Shown here piece by piece: positions 11,819-23,343 of a stretch of DNA of 64,000 bases (positions within the stretch are counted from its first letter, which is position 1; every line of letters starts with the position of its first letter). The DNA lies in contig OW240917.1 of the NCBI GenBank assembly GCA_933207985.1, forward strand, positions 120,423,200 to 120,487,199, given 5' to 3'. Both the position numbers and the translations under genes were made by a program. The notes under the pieces were generated by a model, which saw only the letters and a list, made by a program, of their open reading frames with translations, was not told the DNA's origin and did not search any database. This DNA is from Pelobates cultripes (lineage: Eukaryota > Chordata > Amphibia > Anura > Pelobatidae).

Positions 11819-12022
11819 GATTGGCTGGAATGTGTCTGCTGACTGTGAGGTACAGGGTCAAAGTTTACTCAATGATGATGAATAGGGGGCGGACCGAACA
11901 GCGCACAATTACTAATATTGCTTCACTGGAATCAATAAAAGTGCAGTTACAAACCATAAAACAAATGAAATAAACAAAATACTAACAAAGAAATATGCTG
12001 CCCACAAGTAATTCCAGTGCAA

Positions 12023-12065
12023 TAGAGACGCGTTTCGACGATTATCTTGGCTTTATCAATCGATA
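12023..12065 (-). ncRNA. degenerate hammerhead-like motif of a PLE repeat
   Basis: On the minus strand TTGATAAAG precedes GTCGAAACGCGTC. It has the spacing of a hammerhead core (CUGANGA, stem II, GAAAC, short stem III, GU-H), but stem II pairs poorly here. It lies next to AATTCCAGTGCAATA-type sequence typical of PLE ends. Probably inactive. Confidence 0.35.
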
Positions 12066-13160
12066 ACATATATATCTTTCTCTTCTCTAGTATATTCTGT
12101 AAAGATTTGTATTGCTCCTTATTGTTTGAGGGTTAGTTATTTATATTTAGCGCTCCACTAGGTTTACGTGAGTGAATTCATATTACTCAATTTACCTTTT
12201 TTCTCTGCACGTAAGTGTGGTAAGTGTGGTAAGTGTGGTAAGTGTGAGGGTATTAGCATGTGTGTTGTAGCTGTTATATATGAGATGTTTCTATTGGTTA
12301 TATTATAAACGCCTTTATTTGCATAGAGCGCTCTTTTGGATAGGCCACAGTAAGCCTACAGCAGTAATACTCCTTTCATTATTGACTTATGAAAAGTAGT
12401 CAATGCATTTAAAAGGGTGAATATGTATCTAGGCATCCACTTAATTCCGGCATTCTGGATCTCTACTGCAAAGTATCTATCATCAAGACATAAAAACATA
12501 TCACAGAACAGGATATTTCAAAGAATATAAAATTCACTCACCAGTCATATGTGTCTCCCAGTGCATTTCCCGATCACGCATGCAAATGTGTGGGATTAGG
12601 CTCCACCCTAATCCCATGTATTTGGTAAACCCCCACCATTACTATAGAATCCATGCAGCTTCAACTATGTAACAGATCTTCCTCTTTTCAGATAGTAAAA
12701 AGTGGACTTTATATTACTATCTACTTCTAAGTAAAGACAATGAAAAAGATATTGCTGTGTCACAATCCTATTGAGAATCCAGTTGAACTAAATACATTGT
12801 ATCTATTTTACTTGGCATTGCAGGCATTTCCACCGTTGTTGACTTTTTATTATTAGATTGTCTTTTATTACTTATTATTAGATTGTCTATGTACAATTGT
12901 TCCTTGTAGCACTAGCTATTGATTTATTTTGTTTGTTCATTGTATTTAGACAGTCATAATTTAGCTGTGCATCTGTGAACTGTTTCCCGCCAGAAATAGT
13001 ACTGATAGACTTAATCAGATTACTCAAGGAGTCACTGGTTGATATGGCATCTTGTGAAAGACCAACTATTTCATGTGCATTCTCTTAAGAGTGGATATGT
13101 GCAGAAAGAACACCCTTGTGCACCTGCACAGTGTTACTAATGTTGTAAGTTTATCTTTTC
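12066..13160. other. unannotated stretch with short tandem repeat
   Basis: Contains four copies of a 10-base unit GTAAGTGTGG at about 12211-12245. Nothing else is recognised. Confidence 0.45.
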
Positions 13161-13166
13161 AGTTTA

Positions 13167-13644
13167 CTAAAGGGACAGTGTACTTTCCAAATCCAACTGT
13201 TTTGGAGATGTGCCCTTAACGAAAACATACAGGTGTTTAATTATGTATTTTTTCACTGGGGTTAAATCTAAAAACAACTTGCAAAAGCTGCAGATCTCTT
13301 ATCTGAAGCCTTTGCAAGCCCTCCACCTCTAACTCTGCCCAGACTTATTGTGGCTGTCCAATCTCAGACTTCCCAATGCAGCTCAATGAGAGCTTTTTGC
13401 AAGGCAGATGCTCTGAACAACTCCTGCCTTTTGAGTTTAGCTTCACTGAGCTAAATAACCAGGAAGTAACAGGACCAGTCACGTGACAGACAGTCAGTGG
13501 GGTGTGACAAGGCTGATGTATAAAAGTGCCAGTTTCTATTGCAATCTGCACTTTTTGTAAAATGGAAAAAAAAGAGGACACACTCTCCACACAAAAGCAC
13601 TTTAGCAAACTGAAGTGCTTCAGGGGTTGGGAGAATCCATTTAA
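13167..13644. mobile_element. T2-like MITE (family C)
   Basis: The left end CTAAAGGGACAGTGTAC and the right end GAATCCATTTAA are degenerate TTAA-type ends. The interior has GAAGTGCTTCAGG near the right end. No ORF. Confidence 0.6.
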
Positions 13645-14003
13645 AGATGCTCACCATAGAAATATAAAATAAAGTACAGCAGTAGAGGAGGTATCCAATA
13701 ATTTTAAAATAACATTAAAAATGATGGTTTGAGCTACTGATTTTATAGCTGGTTTGTATACTTCAACAGTGCACACATTCTACCTCCTCACAATATGATC
13801 ACAGAAGATTATTATATATTTTTTTTTCATTATACGTAGATATATCAAAATGAGCTACCCTTCAAGAGTTGTTTTTTTCTGAAATTCATTTACACAACAA
13901 AAGTGCCAGCTTTGGGAAACTAAGCAACACAAAATATAATAGGCCATGTGATACAATATGTGTGAGAGTTTTAACAAAAACATAAACCTTGGTAGCATTC
14001 ATG

Positions 14004-14325
14004 TTAAGAACCAATAAAGGCACCTAGATCCCTTCATCACAATGATGTGGTTTGGGTGCAGCGGCTTTTAGTTTTAACTCTGCAATGTAAAACATTGATG
14101 TTTAGTAGAAACTGCAATCTTTCTATTGCAGGGTTAACACGCCACTAGTTGCTGTCTTCCTGAAAGTCATTAGTGGCACTTCCGCATAGAGAACAAATTC
14201 AAATTCATTTCTTAATCAAATACTGATTTAGAGCAGATTTGGTGCAGTACAGTTATTTGACGGTCATGCACACTAGTCTCGTGTAAGGAATACCTGCTTG
14301 TATTCTATAGTATTCCTTTAACAAA
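14004..14325. mobile_element. diverged, probably partial T2-like MITE, reverse of family A
   Basis: The order of motifs (AAAGGCACCTAGA, GGTTTGGGTGC, GAAACTGCAAT, CACTAGTTGCTGTC..., TTCCTTTAA near the end) matches the reverse complement of the MITE at 4087-4588, hairpin by hairpin, but with many substitutions. Confidence 0.5.
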
Positions 14326-15094
14326 ATTAAAATGCTATGCACGAACAAATGCTTATGATACACAATGTTTAGTAATAATAATAAAATGCAGTGATGTTTA
14401 CCCTCTAATCTATGAATATCGTGCACAGACAACAGCAAAGTCAATTTGTAACCAAATAAGGGAAACATTGTCAAAAGTATACTTAATAAGAGCTACTGAC
14501 AAATAAAATGACATTGCTTGTGGAAAAAGATTGGCACAATACTATTGGAAAAAATAAACCATCCGTATGATTTTAGAAACCGCGAGTGTTTAAACCACAC
14601 AAAAGTATCATCTCTGAGTAAGTGTCCAAACACAGAATACATGGAGATGTTCTTCATCTCTTTGGGAGGTAAACATCTCACTAGTCAAGCAAATTTTAAT
14701 GCCACAAATGCTAGTGTACTGTGTGAATTATTAAAATTCTTGTACAATAACACAAAATCCTAGGGGATATTTAATAGAACGCCCAGAAATGAATATGCCA
14801 GATGATCCATCCAATATTAATCTGAGATTATGGAAGACACATTTAGAACATTTTCTTTTCAACGTGTTTTCATTATTTTTCCTACCATGGCTTGATCCTT
14901 GATGTGAACCTGCCACTCGCATTGTCTACGCTTGCTGTCTGTTTTGGAAAATGTTAATGTGAGTGGAACAGAGCTGTCAACAATCTCATCTTGTATTTAC
15001 AATTGTATGTGCTTAAAAGATATAACAATGTAAGACTGATTTAACACCAATATGATTTCACAACCTAAGGAAACATCGAATTATGCATATTATG
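14326..15094. other. unannotated stretch
   Basis: No feature recognised. An 81-codon open frame near 14518-14763 has no recognisable domain. Confidence 0.4.
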
Positions 15095-15616
15095 TTAAAG
15101 CGACACTGAAGTTACCAATATCACTTTTGCTTAATGAGGCAGTTTTAGTGTATAGATCATGTCTCTGAAGTCTCATTGTTCAATTCTCTGCCATTTAGGA
15201 GTTAAATCACTTTTGTTTCCATTTATACAGCCCTAGCCACACATCCCCTGGTTGTGACTGACACAGCCTGCATAAAAACAACATGTTTTTTGTATCTTGC
15301 GCTGTAAATTGAACTTTAATTGCATACAGGAGGATCTTGCAGGGTCTAGAAAGCGATTAACAGAGCAGGAGATAAGAAATTCTAAATTAAACAGAATTTG
15401 TAATAAAGGAAGTGTAAATATTAGATGACTTTTTACAAGGAGTGTTTAGGAAGGCTGTGTAAGTCACATGCAGGGAGGTTTTCCTAGAGCTGCATAAAAA
15501 GTGATTTAACTCCTAAATGGCAGAGAATTGAGCAGTGAGACTGCAGGGGCATGGTCTATACACCAAAAGTGCTTCATTAAGCTAAAGTTGTTTTGGTGAC
15601 TATAGTGCCCCTTTAA
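15095..15616. mobile_element. T2-like MITE (family D)
   Basis: TTAA at 15095-15098 and 15613-15616, ends TTAAAGCGACACTG and ATAGTGCCCCTTTAA. Internal inverted segments TCAATTCTCTGCCATTTAGG (15180-15200) and CCTAAATGGCAGAGAATTG (about 15511-15530) are mirror images. The MITE at 44726-45297 is a second copy of the family. Confidence 0.82.
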
Positions 15617-16256
15617 GTTAAAAAATTCCTTTGGTACATATTTTTCCATTCATTTTTTATCTTTAATGTAATCTGTTGTATAGTATTGTATAGTTGCATT
15701 GTTTAATCCAGGCAATTGTATTTATTGTATGTTGGCATTTTCACTTTCAGAAAGCAATAGTGCTGAATCCTAAGTAACTGGGAAAAAAACAACCAGTATT
15801 TCTAAATATCTCTGCTTGATTATTATGACGCCTCATAATGCTTGGGGATGTTGCGTTCAATAGAATTATGGTTTTGTAACAAAATTCTAATGCTGTATAG
15901 TTGCTTAGTTTAAACTATTAACTATGTTTACGGTATGTTGACACTAAACACTCATAAAATTAAAAATTTTACATTTTGTTGTTAATTGGAAATAGCATTA
16001 CCCACAATTGCTAATAAATTGTTTACAAATACCCATCAGCTTGGTATTTAAGAAAAAATGCTTATATTTGTGTGTAACACCTACTCATGTACTCTTTTTG
16101 GAACTTTCGAGGAATATTACAAACTAGGGTTACTATGTAAAATCTCTAATTTCTCCCCTTTAATATTTCCACAAAGGCTGATTGCATTAATTACACTTTC
16201 TTTTCTTATTTTCAATGTTGTACTATTTTGACTAAACTTTCTCAGTATTGAAGGAG
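15617..16256. other. AT-rich unannotated stretch
   Basis: No feature recognised. Confidence 0.4.
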
Positions 16257-16850
16257 TTAAAGGGACACTATAGTCACTATAGACAACTACAGCTTATTGA
16301 ATTTCTTCTGGTGATTAGAATCATTACCTTTAGGCTTTTTGCTGTAAACACAGTCTTTTCAGAGAAAGTGCAGTGTTTACATTACAACCTAGTGATAACT
16401 TCACTGGCCACTCCTTAGATGGCTGTTAGAGATCCTTCCTGGTTCATGGCTGCCTAAAAGGCATCCAAACATTCAGTATCTCCTCCCTTTGCATGCAAAC
16501 ACTGAACTTTCCTCATAGAGATGCAATGATTCAATGAATCTCTATGAGGAGATGCTGATTGGCCAGGGCTGTGTTTGAATTGTGCTGGCTCTGCCCCTGA
16601 TCTGCCTCCTTGTCAGTCTCAGCCAATCCTATGGAGAAGCACTGTGATTGGATCAGGCCACCACTTATCAACAGACATCTTGTTATTCTGAGGCAAACAG
16701 CATGCAGAGCTACAGCTTCAGGCTTGAATACAAGTAAGATTTTGCTATATTTAGGTATGCATGAGGGGCCCGGGGGGCTAGATGCTGATTTTAACACTAG
16801 AGGGTCAGGAATACATGTTTGTGTTCCTGACCCTATAGTGATCCTTTTAA
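16257..16850. mobile_element. T2-like MITE (family E)
   Basis: TTAA at both ends, with AAAGGGACACTATAGTCAC at the left and CCTATAGTGATCCTTTT at the right. It contains the hairpin CTCATAGAGATGCA...AATCTCTATGAGG and a block GCTGATTGGCCAGGGCTGTG shared almost exactly with the copy at 30201-30790. Confidence 0.88.
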
Positions 16851-18142
16851 ACAGTAATATTCAGATAATATTTGTGAGTTTGTGTCATTAGAAGCCTGAA
16901 GTTTGACATCCCAGCTATACATCACAGGTTTCTGTTGGAAAGAACTAATATGAACAGTGAGCATTGAGTCAAGATGCTATCTCACTGAATACTTGATTTA
17001 TTTCTACAGAAAATGAAATTTGACAGGAAAACCAAGTGTGCAGACCTTGGCACTAAGTGTGGAAAAGGGAGTTTTCAACAATCACAAGTCATATTTAGCC
17101 ACAGCCAGGTGTGAGAAAACCCTCTTCTGAAAACGTAAATCCTGATTTTGTTTTTCTTAGAGTTCAAAGCCAATTGTATATCCATGCACCTGCTTTTGGT
17201 GCACAAATAGTTAATGGTTTTTAGTATCTCGGAATTGTGTTAGCAAGCTGTCAGTGTGATATTTTTGTAATTTTTGGCAACACATTAATTGTATAATCAG
17301 TAGACAGGAACCACTTACAGCCTCACCCATCTGTGAAAGCTGGATTTGCATCTGGTATTTAAGAGCATTTTTAGAGAAAGTGAAATGAGGAATTTTAAGC
17401 CACATGAATGGAAATAAAAAATAATAAGTCTAATGTAATAGTCATTTGTTTCATGATTGTTTGGATGACCACTCTTTCAGAAGACATTTAGATTTAGTGT
17501 TAAGTCTTAATATTTGAAATGAATCACCAAGCAACTTTCACCAATTAATATAAACATTGTGAACTGCAAAGTAAGTGAGACCATGTGTCTTCATTGGCAT
17601 ATGTGGTATAAAACATATTTTTAAAGCATGTGAAAAAGATATAGTTAATGAAAAGTGCATATTTCCTTCATCAATATAGTGATCAAGGAACATTTCTGGT
17701 TGTACATATTTTGATGATGTTTAAATTACAAGAAGTCGAGCCTGACAAATTTCTGCATCTACTCATGCACTGTCTGAAATGTCATTAAGCAATGGTAGTT
17801 AAGAGCCTGTTAAAGTAAAGGCAAGACCTGGAAGACCAAGATGGTCATCTTTTTGGTGCTGAACTGCTCTTATGATGGAATCAGTCTGATATGCAAATGG
17901 TATAGGTTCTCCCAGTAATGGCACAAGTGAGAAAAAAACATTAATAAGGCCTTGGTAGGGGCTAACTGACAAGCTATTGAGATTTCTCTGAGTTTATGCC
18001 TCATATTCTTTGTTTTTGTTTAGAAAATACAGCAGCCTTATGTCTGTGAATAAAGTCCAACAACAGAGCCAGAGATAAAAAAATAAATAAAAAAAATCTA
18101 AAGTAAACACACTGTGCTCTATGATCTGATTTAAAATTAAAC
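16851..18142. other. unannotated stretch
   Basis: No gene, hairpin or transposon end recognised in these 1.3 kb. Confidence 0.4.
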
Positions 18143-18150
18143 CGTGCAAG

Positions 18151-19239
18151 CCGGGCCGGTGCAAGGATTTTTGGGTACATAGGCGAAGATGCTTTTTTCC
18201 TACCCCCCCAAAAAATAACATCTTCACCTATGTGCCTCTTAACCAGCCCCTCTCCTCTCCCCGTCCATTAGTGGTCCCCTCTCTTCCCTGTCCCTTAGTG
18301 TTCCTCCTCTTTTCCCTGTCCCTTGGTGTTTCTCTCCCCTCCCCTCCCTGTCCTCTCAGTGAGCACCTCCTGTCAGTCTGGCTGGGTACAGGAAACAGAA
18401 GCTCTTGTACCGCGCTCCGCTCTACCACGCTACACTCAGTGGTGTATACACACTAACAGTCACACACACTCAATGACAAACACACAGACGTCACTGACAG
18501 ACACAGACTCACTGATTTGACACACACTCACTCATTGACAGACACACACACACACACACACTGATTGACACTCATTGAAAGACACACTGATAGTCACACA
18601 CAGACTCAATGACAAACATACTTTCACTAATTTGACAGAAACTCACAAACACACACTGACAGACACACACTCATGCACTGACAAGCACACTCACATGCCC
18701 ACTCATACACTCACATACACTCACCTACACACACACTCATACAATCACTCACACACACACTCACAGACACATACACACACACACACTCACAAACAAACAC
18801 ACAATCACTCACAGACACATACACTCACTCACAGACACTCACACACACTCACACACACTCACACACAGACATACACTCACTAATTATTATTTTTATAATT
18901 AAACATTTTTCACCCAGCCTCCCTACCTGGAGAGCTGGCATGGATCTGTCCCTGGGGTCTAGTGTGGTATAATCAGAGGTGGCGAGGGAGCTTATATTCA
19001 TTAACATGACATTATATTCCAGCTCCTGCGGCATCAGCAAATGGTGCGTGAGGGAGCAGAGCAGGGAAATCAGAGCTCCCTTGCCGCCTCTGATTATACC
19101 ACAGCCATGCTGGGGGGTCCAGAAGGTGGCCTGGCAGGAGAGAGCGCTTCCCTCCTGCCGGTCACTGAAATCTTGAGCCCCCAGAGCCGGTGTACCCTAA
19201 TGCGGGCACCTGTGCCGCCTTATGGACGTGCCAGCCCTG
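18151..19239. mobile_element. non-autonomous hAT element with CA-rich core
   Basis: The ends CCGGGCCGGTGC (left) and, on the other strand, CAGGGCTGGCAC (right) are inverted copies. The flanks CGTGCAAG (18143-18150) and CATGTAAG (19240-19247) match at 6 of 8, and the two differences are transitions, as in an aged 8-bp TSD. The core holds about 430 bases of (CA)n-type repeat (18455-18885). It also holds a hairpin with arms GGTATAATCAGAGGTGGC / CCGCCTCTGATTATACC (18967-19099). The His/Thr-rich open frame over the CA tract is an artefact. Confidence 0.8.
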
Positions 19240-19264
19240 CATGTAAGTCACAGTCATGTGAGGT

Positions 19265-19390
19265 GGGCTAGGGCTATTTATACAGAAACAAGAGTAAGTT
19301 AACTCCTAAATGATCAGAGAATTGAGCAGTGAGATTGCAAGGCATGATCTATACATGAAAACAACTTCATTGTGCTTAATTTGCATCAGA
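19265..19390. mobile_element. fragment of T2-like MITE family D
   Basis: AACTCCTAAATGATCAGAGA followed by ATTGAGCAGTGAGATTGCA and a decayed TGATCTATACA block aligns with the right half of the MITE at 15095-15616. The terminal TTAA is lost. Confidence 0.6.
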
Positions 19391-19719
19391 AAGAGTCTGT
19401 ACAGGAAGTATTATTGTGGGGACAATTCATAAAGCTAGACTACAAGGTTGTTACATGAAATGTTTGGTTTGCGTGTTGCCTCAGGAAGTACTGGCTGATA
19501 GTGTGCCCAAACCTTTGTTCCATTACATTCCAGCCAATAACATTTATTGTCTCCTGGTAGTGGTGGCAGCAGCGCTTCTGGTGGAGACAGTGGTGGAAAA
19601 ATAGTCAGCAGTCCTCATGGCCAAGGTGTTCAAACTCTCAGAAGATGGATTGGGAAACAAGACTTTTTCCCCTATCTTTCCTCAATTTCATCTTGGGATT
19701 AGTGTATGATCACGTTGAT

Positions 19720-19778
19720 TATTATTATTATTATTTTATTATTTATATAGCGCCATCAGATTCCGTAGCGCTGTACAA
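19720..19778. mobile_element. short ATT-tailed repeat with 8-bp direct flanks
   Basis: (ATT)n joined to ATTTATATAGCGCCATCAG and a GCGCTGTACAA end, flanked by ACGTTGAT at 19712-19719 and 19779-19786. A longer copy of the same repeat lies at 37803-38130. The class is not certain. Confidence 0.6.
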
Positions 19779-19799
19779 ACGTTGATGATTGAGGGTTTG

Positions 19800-20430
19800 T
19801 TTTTCTTATTACAATAAATAAAGTTGCATGAATGATTGCGAATTGTGTAAGCTTATTCAGCAAACATAGATGGTTGTGTTACAAAATGGATTGGTGTATG
19901 GTGGATTGTAACGGCATCGTATTGATATTAAGAAATACTGCACAGTGCTCACACACTTCTACAGCACACACTGGACTGAAAACACTCAAAAAATAATTAA
20001 AATATGAGTTTCTTCAAACAGTTAACAAAAAAGAAATGAATACAATTAACAACTGTAAATTGGTAATAGGATCGATGACAAAATGTCAGTGTCCCATCGC
20101 CCACTCAAAGCTGTTTCAAGTGCTGTAGCAGCAGTAGCTAATAGCTAGATAAAGCAGCAAGCTGAGCTTAGTCTCACACTAGAATCAATGATCAAGGCTA
20201 TCTACCATTCCCACACAGGCATAGCAAGGATAAATGACTGCTAGTCTATCTTCCTCGGCACCTCCTTTTCCCTTTATTTGTCAGTTGTCACTTCATCTGT
20301 TACCAAAATCAACATTTATTGGCAGGCCAAGAGATCTAGCCTATATGATTGGGCATCATAGTAAACTAAGCTGCTTACTTGCCCCACCAAAAATAGGCAA
20401 CGCAAGTTATAAGAGCTTCCAAAACACACA
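19800..20430. other. unannotated stretch
   Basis: No feature recognised. Confidence 0.4.
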
Positions 20431-20590
20431 CTGAAAATAATTTAGCCCAGTCAGTAAAAAAGGGGATCAAACTTTTTTAGATACATAAATGAGAAAAGGG
20501 AAGTAAAACAAGGATTAGTTAGACTAAAAAACAAAAGAAGAAAGGTGTGTAGAAAATGATAAAGATAAAGTTGACTGCCTCAATGAATAT

Positions 20591-20836
20591 TTTGTTTTGT
20601 CAATCTGTATTTTATTGAGGTCACCGTCAGCATAAAATACATACACAGTCGAGCAATATAAGATATTACAAAATATTTTATTAAACCTAATTTGTTCGTA
20701 ACAGAGAAATGAATAAACAGAAGCCCTGCACATAAAATGATAGCATAATGTTGGAGTGTCAATATCATGCACGTACTCAATACGTCAATAGCTTGGTAAT
20801 CATGGATAACAATGAGAATAACCAATTGACAGTATG
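20591..20836 (-). mobile_element. 5'-truncated retroposon tail inside the LINE relic, 14-bp TSD
   Basis: Flanked by identical GCCTCAATGAATAT at 20577-20590 and 20837-20850. Read on the minus strand it ends in CAATAAAATACAGATTGAC followed by an A-rich tail, the form of a LINE or L1-type 3' end. Only about 246 bp of non-coding 3' sequence is present. Confidence 0.82.
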
Positions 20837-21511
20837 GCCTCAATGAATATATGTGTTCAGTATTTACAGATGAAAATGAAGGTTCTATTTCAGCTGTCTA
20901 AAATAAAGACAAATAAGTTGATGGGACCTGATGGAATACACCCAAAATTATTAAAAGAGTTTAGTGGTGTACTAGAAAAACCATTAACTGATTTATTTAA
21001 CCAATCATTGTTAACAGGAGTCGTCCCAGAAGATTGGAAGTTAGCGAATGTTGTGCCCATTCACAAGTAGTAGGGAGGAGTCTGCCAACTAAAGAAAAGT
21101 AAGCCTTACTTCAGTATCCATGTTAAAGGATAGGATTGTTGAACATCTAAAATCACATGGATTTTAGGATTAGAGACAAAAAGGGTTTACTACAGGGAGA
21201 TCATTCCAAACTAATTTTATTGATTTTTTTGATTGGGTAACAAAATTAATAGATCAGGGTGTTGCAGCAGACATTGCTTACCTAGATTTTACTAAGGCTT
21301 ATCAATAGACGGCAATCTTTGAGTTTGGATTCCAATATTGTTGAATGGGTTAGGCAGTGGCTGAGTAAAAGGCAACAGAGGGTTGTAGTCAATGGAGTAT
21401 ATTCGAATTAAGGTCCTGTTAACAGTGGGGTACCTCAGGAATCTGTACTTGGATCCATTCTCTTAAATATTTAATCAATGATATTGCAAAAGTCCTTGAT
21501 GGTAAGGTATG

Positions 21512-22336
21512 TGTGACAAACTCCCCTTCCTACATGAGTTTGCCACAAGCTCCTGGAAGAGCCTGCTTGCCATCCTCCTGCCCACAGAATATGGACCCTG
21601 CAGGAAAACCTTGAAAAGACTATTTAACTGGCTTGGTTCGTGTGATTCCCCTATGCTGTTCGGGAACTGAACAGCTGCATGAACTATGGACCACCCGGGA
21701 GCTTGTTAAGCCTAATGGATACATTGTAATGATTCTAACCACAGTGTTCTAATCATTCGTCTGGGTGGCCGCAATTCTTATGAACGACCACGAGGTGGCG
21801 GCCATCTTGTGTGCATGAACACAGGCAGCGGTGTTTGGTCGTCGAGTTCATGGAACTATTTTCGGACACTGAAACTCCCGAACACTGCCGGACTTCCATG
21901 ATCGCCTGTGTTCGGTCTTATATAACTTAGAACACTGCTCGGTGGGATCGTTCGTATGGATGAAGGGAACAAGCTCCACAGTATGGTAATGGATTATGTT
22001 CTGTAGTTTGTTCTCTTTTAAAACTACGGAACTTGACCGACCGCTATCACTTTTCCCCTGGAACTCTTTTGGGCATAGGACCATTTGTGCGGTCGGTCAA
22101 ATTATAACTTCAGGAAAATCTCAAACCACTGAACCGATCTGGGTGATTTTTGGATGTGTTGGTCACCCAGATCAGAGCTATCAGGGGATGTAACATTTGT
22201 GGGGGGTTTCTGGGTTTAAAGGTATTTTGGGGGTTTTGTAATATTGTATGTTTTTCTGTGCCTGGAGATAATTGAGTTAGTTCAGTTCCTAACTACGTCC
22301 TGCATCTTGGACGTAAAAACCCACAGGCCAAGTATA
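21512..22336 (+). mobile_element. LTR fragment (U3 part), inserted in the LINE relic
   Basis: Starts TGTGACAAACTCC and carries blocks shared with the LTRs at 50411-51627 and 63526 (TCATGGAACTATTTT; CTATCAGGGGATGT; CCTGGAGATAATTG). It stops where the R-U5 region should begin, and about 90 codons of the LINE are missing at the junction. This is therefore a truncated LTR or a site of later deletion, not a clean solo LTR. Confidence 0.68.
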
Positions 22337-23343
22337 GAATATTTGATATAGTCCTCACCTCAAAAATTGTGGAAAGGGATTTAGGGACAATTATTTTAGA
22401 TGACGTAAAAGATAGGCAGATAATGTAATAGAGTTGCAGGAAATGCTAGCAGAATGCTTGGTTGTATAGGGATAAGTATTACCAGTAAAAAGAGGGAAGT
22501 GCTCATGTACGTGTACAGAACACTGGTGAGACCTCGCTTGGAGTTTCTATGCAGGACTGGAAACCGTATCTTCAGAAGGATACTAAAACTTTGGAGAGAG
22601 TTCAGGTAAGGGCTACTAAACTGGTTCATGAATTGCAGGGTAAAACTTGTCAGGAAAGGTTAAACGATCTTAACATGTATAGCTTGGAGGAAAGACAAGA
22701 CAGGGGGGAAACATTAGAAACATTTAAATATATAAAAGGGAATCAATACAGTAAATGAGGAGAGTATATTTAAAAGAAGGAAAACTATCACAACAAGAGG
22801 ACATAGTTTTAAATTTGAGAGCAAAGGTTTAAAAATAATTCAGGAAGTATTACTTTACAAGGAGTACAGTGTGTGCATAGAATAGCCTTCCAGCTGAAGT
22901 GGATAGGTATAAGGCTATCCTAGATATAAGGTAAGGCCAGGGACTAATGAAATTATTTAGAAAATCGGGGATGGCTGTCATTATCTGCTGTCATATTCAA
23001 TGTTTCTTCATTCCGTCCCCTTTTTTTCTGGTGCTAGGAATGGCAGTAAAAATCAAGAACCAAAATGAGTATCGTCAGCCTTGCATGAGTTTGTTCCCTT
23101 GACATTCTGACATATGGCACCTAGGAAATCAAAGTTATGAATGAACCCCCAACATGCCTTCATTAAACTTTAGCCCAAAACAAATTGCCACATCTACTAA
23201 ATGAGGCAGGACATAAATATTAAAATTGACTAAGGATCAGCTGTAATAATAGAGATAAGGTAAGAGTGATGAAGAGTGGATTGCAGGAATCACGGTGGCA
23301 GATTTTGAGAGTCATCAACATAAAAATGATACTGGATTTCTGT

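Larger units (their letters stand above)
20440..23015 (+). pseudogene. CR1/L2-like LINE relic (RT and 3' end), interrupted twice
   Basis: Decayed plus-strand non-LTR retrotransposon. Before the first interruption the frame ends in LNEYF; after it, VFSVFTDENEG-like sequence continues. At 20870-21070 the RT start reads GPDGIHPKLLKE...VPEDWKLANVVPIHK, the standard 'GPDGI.p..lK...vP.dW..a.V.PI.K' block. Further in-frame remnants include a DFTKAY region (about 21285) and a GVPQ.SVLGS-like region (about 21430). After an LTR insertion it resumes with ERDLG (about 22370), RTLVRPRLEF (about 22520), LERVQVRATKLV (22590) and TTRGHSFKFESKG (22790). Many stops and frameshifts are present, so it is not functional. 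CR1 versus L2 placement needs a phylogeny. Confidence 0.85.

Noticed and set aside
18575..18883. 102-codon His/Thr-rich frame
   Set aside because: CA microsatellite inside a hAT element.
21507..22345. Solo LTR with GTATG/GTATA TSD
   Set aside because: The 3' part of the LTR is missing and the match is imperfect.
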